From: Daphnia carinata
Lineage: Eukaryota > Arthropoda > Branchiopoda > Diplostraca > Daphniidae
Direction of reading: 5' to 3'
NCBI RefSeq assembly: GCF_022539665.2
Contig: NW_026712516.1
Location: 20,566-84,565, forward strand
DNA length: 64,000 bases
The position numbers and the translations under genes were made by a program. Shown piece after piece: positions 50,338-61,800 of the stretch; the first letter of the stretch is position 1; every line of letters begins with the position of its first letter. Below the pieces are notes generated by a model. That model had not been told where the DNA came from and did not search any database. It was given only the letters and a program-made list of their open reading frames with translations.

Positions 50338-53300
50338 GTAAATGGCGTCTTTCCGGTGGTCTCTTGACGGCTGGTATTGTACGCGAACGTCACGTAGGGT
50401 AGTGACTCATCCCAGTCCCGATGATCTGAGCTGACATACATTGAAAGCATGTCAGACAGCGTGTGATTCAGCCGTTCCACCAAGCCGTTCGCTTGCGGAC
50501 GATAGGCCGTTGTCATACGGTGGTTAGTCTCCATGGCCTTCACCACATGTTGGGTGAGTTCTGCGATGAAACAGCGGCCTCTATCCGTAGTTAGCTGGCG
50601 CGGGGCGCCATGACGTAACAACACACTTTTTACCAGGAAATCGGCCACTTCTTTGGCGTCGGCACTCGGAAGCGCTCTAGTTTCTGCCCATTTCGTAACA
50701 TAATCTACTGCCACGACGATGTGTTTGTTCCCCATTTTTGATAGTGGGAACGGTCCCAGGATATCTATTCCCAACCTTTCAAACGGACGTTCTGTTTTTA
50801 TTACTTCCATGTACCCGGCTGGCCGCTGGTACACTGACTTACGTGATTGGCATTCTCGACAACTGCGAACGAATCTACTAACGTCTTCGTCCATTTTCCA
50901 CCAATAGTAACGAGCTCGCACTTTCGCTAGAGTGCGTCTCATTCCGAGGTGTCCAGCCGTGATGTCATGATGGCAAGCGCGCATAACCTCTTCTTTGAAT
51001 GTTTGGGGTACACACAGTTTTAGGAGTCGTCCATCATCGACGATCTTCTCGCGGAATAACAGGCCATCTTGAATCCGATACTGCCCTCGGAGTTTTCCTC
51101 GTTTGATTGCAGCAAACAGTTGATCCCATTCCTCTTGCTGGGCGCGTTGTAATTTTTCTTTATTGTCATGATCGATACTTAAGGCTGCCACTATGCAGGT
51201 TAGTGACACATCTGTGTCTGTGACAATGTTGACTGGATAACGCGATAACGTGTCCGCATCCGTATGCAGTCTACCGTTACGGTGTACAATCCTTAGTAAA
51301 AATTCTTGTAATTGCAGGCTCCAACGAGCCAAACGTCCGGCCAGATCCTTTTTACTTAACAGCCAACAAAGCGCGTGATGGTCAGTCACAACCACGGTCT
51401 CAATTCCCCAAATGTAGCTTCTAAATTTCTTCACCGCCCAGACCATCGCGAGGCATTCTTTTTCCGTGATGGAATAATTGTTCTCGCCTTTTGTCAAGAG
51501 ACGACTCGCGTAGGCGAGGGGTCTCTCCACGTTGTCGATGCGTTGTAACAACACCGCTCCAAGACCGTAATCGCACGCGTCAGGATGGATCTCAAAAGGT
51601 TTGGAAAAATCAGGATAGGCTAACGTAGCGGCTCTGATCAGCGCTTGTTTTAATAAATTGAAGCTTTCTTCTTGAGGTTCTTGCCATTCAAAGCATGCCC
51701 CTTTTTTAAACATGTCTGTTAGGGGTTTAGCAGTATGCGCAAACTGCGCAATGAATCGCCTGTAGTACGAACAGAGTCCGATAAAGCTTCTAACACATTT
51801 TAGTCGGTCAGCGGGTTTATGAAAGGAACACGGAGACGGAAATTTTTCAATTGCCTTTAGTTTTTCTGGGTCTGGGCGTATGCCTTCCCCGCTGATTACG
51901 TGCCCTAAGGCTTTTACTTCCCGGGCTGCAAATTGGCACTTTACTAGTTTGATCTTTAATCCAGCTTTGTGTAAGGCACTCAGTACCTGCCGGAGTCGTA
52001 TTAGATGTTCCCTGGTATCCCCCGCGTAGATGATGATATCGTCTAAGTAGACGAGGCAGATCGTCCATCGGAGCCCGGCTAGTACCAGGTCCATCATCCG
52101 TTGGAATGTTCCGGGAGCGGAAGCTAAACCAAACGGCATTACCAAAAATTGGTAGAGCCCGTCGGGCGTGATAAATGCTGTTTTGGCTTTATCAGCTTCG
52201 TCCATAGGCACTTGCCAGTATCCGCTTTCTAAATCCATTGTCGAAAAAATGCAGGCGTTCCCCATCCTGGCTAGGGTTTCCTCAATCCGCGGTAGTGGGT
52301 AAACATCTTGCACAGAGACGACGTTTAGCTTCCGATAGTCCACGCAGAATCTCCAATTTCCATCTTTCTTTTTCACCAAGACAACTGGCGATGCCCAAGG
52401 GCTGGTGGAAGGCTCAATGACACCTTTTTCCAGCATCTCGTCGACCTGTCGCTGTACAATGGCTCGTTCTTTCCATGCGCTCTTGTACGGAGGTTGGTGA
52501 ACTGGTGGTGTGTTGCCCGTGTCGATTCGATGCTTGGCCACACGACAAACTCCCAGCTCACTATCGGCCAGCGCGAAGCATGAATGAAATTCTTCTAGCA
52601 GGTCAATCAATCTCTCTGTTTCTGGGGGTGATAAGCTTTCGGCAATCCTAGCCCTGAATGTCTCCCTGGGAATAGGGGCGACGCTGGACGGAGAGAACTT
52701 TCCTTGACTGAGTGCCATTACGGCTAGATTCTCCTCGTCATCCTTTATTCCCTTTTTCTCTTCCTCATCTATTGTCACAACAACAGGTTCTATTTCTTCC
52801 ATCTGTCCCAAAACGGTCCCCTCTCGGATATAGGCTCTCTGGTACGTTAAGTTCACAACAAACACTCGGTTTAGCGGAGATTCACTGGACACAAGTACCT
52901 TCCCAGTAGTAATGCCTTTGACTCGAGCTAACTTGTCCGAAGGCTCTACCATCCAAATGTTTTTCTCTTGCGCGGTAAGCTCTACTTCCACTAGAGCAAA
53001 GGTTCTCGGTGGCAGCATTCTTCCTATCTTGGCTACCAGCTTTGGAGGCGAGATTATCTGCTCGTTGATTACATTCACTGGCAATTCACCTAGAGATGCC
53101 ACTGCCCCCGTCTTCTTGTACTGAACCACCAATCGCTCAAACTGGCTTAAAAAATCGTTCCCTAACAGTAGTTCTATTCCTTTCATTTCCAAGAGAATGA
53201 TTTTTCCACTGGCCTTGTGGCCCCGATGTTCAATTTCCAACTGAATGGCACCAAGAGGTTGTGTACTTTGACCATTTACCATAATGATGGCCGGTCCCTC

Positions 53301-54275
53301 CCATTCCACCAACGGTGCTTTTAGCTTTTCTTGCAGGCTTGGCGAAGCAACTGAAATTACGGCTCCAGTATCAATAACTGCCTTGACGGCCAATCCCTTA
53401 CAGTTGACTTCTTCGAATATGAGACGCGGAGAGTAGGTCAAATAGATCGGTACGTTTTCTCCTTTATCCTTTATGCCTTCTTCGACTTTACAATTCTCTT
53501 CCCCCTTTTCTCCGAGCGATTCCATCTCACAGCCAGCCCCTTTGTCTTCATTTTCAGCCTCCTTAAGCTCATCTTTCTTCTTCCCTTTTTCTTCGAGTGA
53601 AATCATTCCCACCGCCATTTGACCCTGATCACGGTCCGCTGGAGGTCTAGAAACCGTTCTAGGGCTACAACTTTCCCTACTATCGTCCCTATTATAACGC
53701 GAGCGTTCTCGACTTACGTTTCTCCTCCTATCTTGGCTTCCATCTCGTCTCGAGTTCTCACGTCCGCGTCGGTCCACATCACGTCCATCTGGTCTCCTTT
53801 CGTTCTCCCTTCCTTCCCGACTGGGTGTTGGTGATCGTGGCCTCGTGTTACTCAAATCGGTCTCACAGTTACGAGCAATATGACCGGAGCGTCCGCATCG
53901 GTGGCAGATTGGCCTTCCGTCTGCTGTTCGGGAGGGTGTAGGTTTCTCCCCTCTCCCTCCCAGGCGTAGTTGTTTAGTGCCTCGTTCCAGCTCTTCTATC
54001 CGAGCTGCCATATCGCGTATTAAATTTTTTAACTCGTCATGCGACCCTTGGCGCGTGCCGTCTCGCTTTGCGTCGTACTCGTAGGCTTCTTGTTTCAACG
54101 GAGTTTGCCTTTCTTCGGAGTCAGCATACGTGACTCGCTTGGGTGGAATAGGATCCTTCGCTTGTCCCATAAAATTAACTGCCTGATTTGGTTTCTCTGA
54201 ATCCTCATATGCCCTAGTATAAATCTTGAGTGTTTTCAAAAATTCATCTGTCGTCCGGGGCTGTTTAATGGTCAT
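50208..54275 (-). pseudogene. Gypsy Gag-Pol: zinc knuckle, protease, RT, RNase H, integrase
   Basis: 1355-codon frame. CX2CX4HX4C zinc knuckle CHRCGRSGHIARNC at 124-137, then an Arg/Ser-rich basic stretch (about 145-210). Aspartic protease DTG at 302-304. RT about 600-790, with YRKLNVVSVQDVYPLP, first catalytic Asp 681 (STMDLESGYWQ) and YLDD at 743-746. RNase H has Asp 899, Glu 940 and Asp 965. The integrase zinc domain includes His 1109, Cys 1139 and Cys 1142. The D,D,E core is Asp 1171, Asp 1231 and Glu 1267 (PQANGLVERLN). The last 40 or so codons are a wrong-frame tail: the frame shifts near 50338 in a T run and true Pol goes on in the overlapping frame. The ATG at 54275 is internal; Gag starts upstream. 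Confidence 0.93.
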
Positions 54276-55270
54276 TCTCGCTTCAAAGCCTGATTAAGCC
54301 CACGCAACAGATAATCTATTTTCTTCGCTTCAGGCATCCTAGGGTTCAACCTACGGCACTGATTTAGCACGTCGTAGAAATATCCTACGACCGTCTCCGA
54401 GGCCTCCTGCTTTCGGCTACGTAGCCTAGCTTTATGATAACGGTCGAAATCCTCCTAACGAAATGTATCTAAAAATCGGGTTCGTAGGCCCCTTATCCCG
54501 GGTTCGGCGTCATCCGGAGCAACATCGTCCCAGACCACCTCCCCTAATTGACAGGCTAGCCAATCCTTTGCTGTACCTTCTAAGAATAAGCCAAAGTATT
54601 CCGCTTTCTCAGCGGGACCCCATCCATTGAAATTGGCGGTCCTCTCGAAACGTTCCATCCATTCAGCGGCATCGTCGTCTGGTCCTCCGCGGAAGACTGG
54701 TGCTTCACGATACTGCGATGGATGAGCCGGTGCACGCTGAACGGCTCCTCCTGCCTGTGCAGGTGCACGGGCGGGAGGTCCATCGTTTCCCCTAAATTCA
54801 GCACGCTGGGCCATTTCAAGCGTTGGTGCTATCACGAGTGGTAAAGCTCCAGAAAAATCGTCTAACCCCTTATCACTTCCTTCCCTTGAGCACTCGTTAA
54901 AGATTCCTTGCTTTTCGGCTACCTCCTGTTGCTCCCTCGGATCAATACACGTTTGTTCTCCTACACCACTATCTCTCGATCTTGTTTCCTGAACGAGCTT
55001 CCGATACCTACAAGAAGAATTTGTCCTCGCGTTCGATTCTCCGATCGGGTTCAGTGATACGATTTCTCTTCTCGGAATGGTATGGCCGATCGCTTGGGCA
55101 GTCTGTGCCCCTACTTCTGTAACTCTCTTTAGAGATTCCGCCTGACTTCCGTCAAGACCAACGCTGCGTTGTCCTTCCCCGCTTATCGGGGACGCGACTA
55201 ACCCTCGTAAACGCCTGCTCTGCCTAGGCGGATCCGTACTCATCCACCGAGCTACGTCTCTCTCTCCCAC
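54276..55270 (-). pseudogene. Gypsy Gag, N-terminal and capsid part, interrupted by a stop
   Basis: The open part runs from 55270 to a TAG at 54455-54457 (271 codons; an internal MSTDPPRQSRR could be the true start). Residues about 190-270 show a gypsy capsid signature: PVFRGGPDDDAAEWMERFE, a KAEYFGLFLEGTAKDWL block, and LRTRFLDTF. Capsid-like coding goes on in the same frame past the stop to a TGA at 54272-54274 next to a frame change, where the long pol frame takes over. Both breaks would prevent full-length Gag-Pol. The N-terminal 150 residues are polar and low in recognisable features. Confidence 0.82.
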
Positions 55271-55532
55271 CCAATGGTAGGCCTGTCGGGCTTTTACTAC
55301 GCGCTTTCAACAACTTACTCGGACGGGTCTTCAACCTAACAGTGAATCAAGGAAATCGGCCAGGTCTGTGGTCCTGTACCACGGCAATTTAAGGCACTTT
55401 CTAGCCGGCCGGTCACACTTCCCAAGGACCCCTAAACAGCACCTGCCTCCAAGTTCCTTATTCAAAAACTCCCCAAGACCCGTGCGAAAAGAACAACAAT
55501 TGCGCTTACCTTACTCAGCCTAACAGGTGTTA
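55271..55532 (-). other. 5' leader of gypsy element
   Basis: About 262 bp between the primer-binding site and the Gag ORF. It holds a sense GTAAGC near the start (AGTAAGGTAAGCGC, complement of about 55501-55514) that could be a 5' splice donor for env mRNA. That is consistent with how gypsy-type env is usually expressed but not proven here. Confidence 0.45.
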
Positions 55533-55548
55533 CCCTGCATCTCCACCA
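55533..55548 (-). other. Primer-binding site, probably tRNA-Ala
   Basis: In sense TGGTGGAGATGCAGGG begins directly after the LTR end (GTGACA). Its complement CCCTGCATCTCCACCA fits the 3' end of animal tRNA-Ala (..GCATCTCCACCA). Of the tRNA 3' ends I could recall, tRNA-Ala fits best; comparison with the host tRNA set would settle it. Confidence 0.7.
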
Positions 55549-55813
55549 TGTCACGGATAGATCTTGTACCAAGATAGAGACGTCGTGCTTCAGATTAAAA
55601 GATAATGTGTATTTCACCAAAAGGATTAATAACACAACTGCAAACTAATTGCCCTAACCAATTAATCAAAAAGCCACACAGAAGTGCAATTTCGCCCCTT
55701 TTATATCCGGCGACGAGGGTGCTGCTCCAATGGACGGCATAATTGGGGCGGGATTTCCGTCCTAGCGCTGTTGTCGCTACTGCAGTGGCGAATCGGATAT
55801 TGCCAACGTAACA
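55549..55813 (-). repeat. 5' LTR of gypsy element (265 bp)
   Basis: On the + strand it starts TGTCACGGATAG and ends GCCAACGTAACA, so in sense it runs TGTTACGTTGGC...GTGACA with a TGTYAC terminal inverted repeat. One end abuts the primer-binding site and the other abuts satellite. No second copy exists in the window; its identity rests on its position, ends and TATA box. Confidence 0.8.
55699..55705 (-). promoter_or_regulatory. TATA box of gypsy 5' LTR
   Basis: TATAAAA in sense within GGATATAAAAGGGGCG, about 110 bp after the LTR start, a usual U3 position. Confidence 0.65.
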
Positions 55814-58800
55814 ATATTCATATTGAATATACGTATATTTGATGCTGTTTGAATGTAGATATTGAAACTCGCTGTATCACACTCTATTCACATTGAATAC
55901 ACGTATATTTGATACTGTTTGAATGTAGATCAAGAAACTGATTCTATAACACTATATTCACATTGAATACACGTATATTTGATATTGTTTGAATGTAGAT
56001 CAAGAAACTGATTCTATAACACTATATTCACATTGAATACACGTATATTTGATGCTGTTTGAATGTAGGTATTGAAACTCACTGTATCACACTATATTCA
56101 CATTGAATACACGTATATTTGATACTGTTTGAATGTAGATCAAGAAACTGATTCTATAACACTATATTCACATTGAATACACGTATATTTGATGCTGTTT
56201 GAATGTAGGTATTTAAACTCACTGTATCACACTATATTCACATTGAATACACGTATATTTGATACTGTTTGAATGTAGATCAAGAAACTGATTCTATAAC
56301 ACTATATTCACATTGAATACACGTGTATTTGATGCTATTTGAATGTAGATATTGAAACTCACTATATCACTCTATATTCACATTGAATACAAGTATATTT
56401 GATGCTTTTTAAGTGTAGACATTGAAACTCACTGTATCACACTATATTCACATTGAATACACGTATATTTGATGCTGTTTAAATGTAGATATTGAAACTC
56501 ACTGTATCACACTATATTCACATTGAATACACGTATATTTGATAATGTTTGAATTTAGATCATGAAACTGATTCTTTAACACTATATTCACATTGAATAC
56601 ACGTATATTTGATGCTGTTTGAATGTAGATCATGAAACTGATTCTATAACACTATATTCACATTGAATACACGTATATTTGATACTGTTTGAATTTAGAT
56701 CATAAAACTGATTCTATAACTTTATATTCACATTGAATACACGTGTATTTGATACTGTTTGAATTTAGATCATGAAACTGATTCTATAACACTATATTCA
56801 CATTGAATACACCTATATTTGATTCTGTTTGAATGTAGATCATGAAACTGATTCTATAATGACATTGAATACACGTATATTTGATGCTGTTTGAATGTAG
56901 ATATTGAAAATCACTGTATCACACTATATTCACATTGAATACACGAATATTTGATGCTGTTTAAATGTAGATATTGAAATTCACTCTATCACACTATATT
57001 CACATTGAATACACGTATATTTGATACTGTTTGAATTTCGATCATGAAACTCATTTGAAACTCACTGTATCACACTATATTCACATTGAATATACGTATA
57101 TTTGTTGCTGTTTGAATGTAGATATTGAAATTCACTGTATCACACTATATTCACATTGAATACACGTATATTTGATACTGTTTGAATTTAGATCATGAAA
57201 CTTACACGTATATTTGATGCTGTTTGAATGTAGATATGAAACTGATTCTATAACACTATATTCACATTGAATACACGTATATTTGATGCTGTTTGAATGT
57301 AGATATTGAAACTCACTGTATCACACTATATTCACATTGAATACACGTATATTTGATGCTGTTTGAATGTAGATATTGAAACTCATTCTGTATCACACTA
57401 TATTCACATTGAATACACGTATATTTGATGCTGTTTGAATGTAGATATTGAAACTGATTCTATAACACTATATTCACATTGAATACACGTATATTTGATG
57501 CTGTTTGAATGTAGATATTGAAACTCACTGTATCACACTATATTCACATTGAATACACGTATATTTGATGCTGTTTGAATGTAGATATTGAAACTGATTC
57601 TATAACACTATATTCACATTGAATACACGTATATTTGATGCTGTTTGAATGTAGATATTGAAACTCACTGTATCACACTATATTCACATTGAATACACGT
57701 ATATTTGATGCTGTTTGAATGTAGATCATGAAACTCATTCTATAACACTATATTCACAATGAATATACGTATATTTGATGCTGTTTGAATGTAGATATTG
57801 AAACTCACTATATCACTATATTCACATTGAATACACGTATATTTGATGCTGTTTGAATGTAGATATTGAAACTGATTCTATAACACTATATTCACATTGA
57901 ATACACGTATATTTGATGCTGTTTGAATGTAGATATTGAAACTGATTCTATAACACTATATTCACATTGAATACACGTATATTTGATGCTGTTTGAATGT
58001 AGATATGAAACTGATTCTATAACACTATATTCACATTGAATACACGTATATTTGATGCTGTTTGAATGTAGATATTGAAACTCACTGTATAACACTATAT
58101 TCACATTGAATACACGTATATTTGATACTGTTTGAATGTACATTAAGAAACTGATTGTATAACACTATATTCACATTGAATACACGTATATTTGATGCTG
58201 TTTGAATGTAGATCATGAAACTGATTCTATAACACTATATTCACATTGAATACACGTATATTTGATGCTGTTTGAATGTAGATATTGAAACTGACTGTAT
58301 CACACTATATTCACATTGAATACACGTATATTTGATGCTGTTTGAATGTAGATATTGAAACTCACTGTATCACACTATATTCACATTGAATACACGTATA
58401 TTTGATGCTGTTTGAATGTAGATATTGAAACTCACTGTATCACACTATATTCACATTGAATACACGTATATTTGATGCTGTTTGAATGTACACCATGAAA
58501 CTGATTGTATAACACTATATTCACATTGAATACACGTATAGGATACTGTTTGAATGTAGATATTGAAACTCACTGTATCACACTATATTCACATTGAATA
58601 CACGTATATTTGATGCTGTTTGAATGTAGATATTGAAACTGATTCTATATCACACTATATTCACATTGAATACACGTATATTTGATGCTGTTTGAATGTA
58701 GATATTGAAACTGATTGTATCACACTATATTCACATTGAATACACGTATATTTGATGCTGTTTGAATGTAGATATTGAAACTCATTGTATCACACTATAT

Positions 58801-61800
58801 TCACATTGAATACACGTATATTTGATGCTGTTTGAATGTAGATATTGAAACTCACTGTATCACACTATATTCACATTGAATACACGTATATTTGATGCTG
58901 TTTGAATGTAGATATTGAAACTGATTCTGTAACACTATATTCACATTGAATACACGTATATTTGATGCTGTTTGAATGTAGATATTGAAACTCACTGTAT
59001 CACACTATATTCACATTGAATACACGTATATTTGATGCTGTTTGAATGTAGATATTGAAACTCACTATATCACACTATATTCACATTGAATACACGTATA
59101 TTTGATGCTGTTTGAATGTAGATATTGAAACTCACTGTATCACACTATATTCACATTGAATACACGTATATTTGATGCTGTTTGAATGTAGATCATGAAA
59201 CTGATTCTATAACACTATATTCACATTGAATACACGTATATTTGATGCTGTTTGAATGTAGATATTGAAACTCACTGTATCACACTATATTCACATTGAA
59301 TACACGTATATTTGATGCTGTTTGAATGTAGATATTGAAACTCACTGTATCACACTATATTCACATTGAATACACGTATATTTGATGCTGTTTGAATGTA
59401 GATCATGAAACTGATTCTATAACACTATATTCACATTGAATACACGTATATTTGATGCTGTTTGAATGTAGATATTGAAACTCACTCTATCACACTATAT
59501 TCACATTGAATACACGTATATTTGATGCTGTTTGAATGTAGATCATGAAACTGATTCTATAACACTATATTCACATTGAATACACGTATATTTGATGCTG
59601 TTTGAATGTAGATATTGAAACTCACTGTATCACACTATATTCACATTGAATACACGTATATTTGATGCTGTTTGAATGTAGATATTGAAACTCACTGTAT
59701 CACACTATATTCACATTGAATACACGTATATTTGATGCTGTTTGAATGTAGATATTGAAACTCACTGTATCACACTATATTCACATTGAATACACGTATA
59801 TTTGATGCTGTTTGAATGTAGATATTGAAACTGATTCTATAACACTATATTCACATTGAATACACGTATATTTGATGCTGTTTGAATGTAGATATTGAAA
59901 CTCACTGTATCACACTATATTCACATTGAATACACGTATATTTGATGCTGTTTGAATGTAGATATTGAAACTCACTGTATCACACTATATTCACATTGAA
60001 TACACGTATATTTGATGCTGTTTGAATGTAGATATTGAAACTCACTGTATCACACTATATTCACATTGAATACACGTATATTTGATGCTGTTTGAATGTA
60101 GATATTGAAACTGATTCTATAACACTATATTCACATTGAATACACGTATATTTGATGCTGTTTGAATGTAGATATTGAAACTCACTGTATCACACTATAT
60201 TCACATTGAATACACGTATATTTGATGCTGTTTGAATGTAGATATTGAAACTCACTGTATCACACTATATTCACATTGAATACACGTATATTTGATGCTG
60301 TTTGAATGTAGATATTGAAACTGATTCTATAACACTATATTCACATTGAATACACGTATATTTGATGCTGTTTGAATGTAGATATTGAAACTCACTGTAT
60401 CACACTATATTCACATTGAATACACGTATATTTGATGCTGTTTGAATGTAGATATTGAAACTGATTCTATAACACTATATTCACATTGAATACACGTATA
60501 TTTGATGCTGTTTGAATGTAGATATTGAAACTCACTGTATCACACTATATTCACATTGAATACACGTATATTTGATGCTGTTTGAATGTAGATCATGAAA
60601 CTGATTCTATAACACTATATTCACATTGAATACACGTATATTGATGCTGTTTGAATGTAGATATTGAAACTGATTCTATAACACTATATTCACATTGAAT
60701 ACACGTATATTTGATGCTGTTTGAATGTAGATATTGAAACTCACTGTATCACACTATATTCACATTGAATACACGTATATTTGATGCTGTTTGAATGTAG
60801 ATCATGAAACTGATTCTATAACACTATATTCACATTGAATACACGTATATTTGATGCTGTTTGAATGTAGATATTGAAACTGATTCTATAACACTATATT
60901 CACATTGAATACACGTATATTTGATGCTGTTTGAATGTAGATATTGAAACTCACTGTATCACACTATATTCACATTGAATACACGTATATTTGATGCTGT
61001 TTGAATGTAGATATTGAAACTCACTGTATCACACTATATTCACATTGAATACACGTATATTTGATGCTGTTTGAATGTAGATATTGAAACTGATTGTATC
61101 ACACTATATTCACATTGAATACACGTATATTTGATGCTGTTTGAATGTAGATATTGAAACTGATTCTATAACACTATATTCACATTGAATACACGTATAT
61201 TTGATGCTGTTTGAATGTAGATATTGAAACTCACTGTATCACACTATATTCACATTGAATACACGTATATTTGATGCTGTTTGAATGTAGATATTGAAAC
61301 TCACTGTATCACACTATATTCACATTGAATACACGTATATTTGATGCTGTTTGAATGTAGATCATGAAACTGATTCTATAACACTATATTCACATTGAAT
61401 ACACGTATATTTGATGCTGTTTGAATGTAGATCATGAAACTGATTCTATAACACTATATTCACATTGAATACACGTATATTTGATGCTGTTTGAATGTAG
61501 ATATTGAAACTCATTCTATCACACTATATTCACATTGAATACACGTATATTTGATGCTGTTTGAATGTAGATCATTGAAACTGATTCTATAACACTATAT
61601 TCACATTGAATACACGTATATTTGATGCTGTTTGAATGTAGATATTGAAACTCACTGTATCACACTATATTCACATTGAATACACGTATATTTGATGCTG
61701 TTTGAATGTAGATCATGAAACTGATTCTATAACACTATATTCACATTGAATACACGTATATTTGATGCTGTTTGAATGTAGATATTGAAACTCACTGTAT

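Larger units (their letters stand above)
47275..55813 (-). mobile_element. Gypsy-type LTR retrotransposon with env-like gene, 8.5 kb, lacking its 3' LTR
   Basis: Read right to left: 5' LTR with TATA box, tRNA-Ala primer site, leader, Gag, protease, RT, RNase H, integrase (RT before integrase, as in gypsy), an env-like gene, a 3' untranslated region, and a polypurine tract. Only about 7 bases of a 3' LTR remain before satellite. No target-site duplication is seen. The left flank stops in GAAAC and the right flank starts in ATATTC of the monomer, about 15 bp out of register. The coding region has a gag stop (54455-54457), frameshifts near 54278 and 50338, and two frameshifts in env. This copy is defective. 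Confidence 0.93.

Noticed and set aside
55549..55813. Search for a matching gypsy LTR at the left end (47292-47767)
   Set aside because: No similarity beyond the first 7 bases was found by eye. The left region lies before the polypurine tract in sense, so it is 3' UTR rather than LTR.
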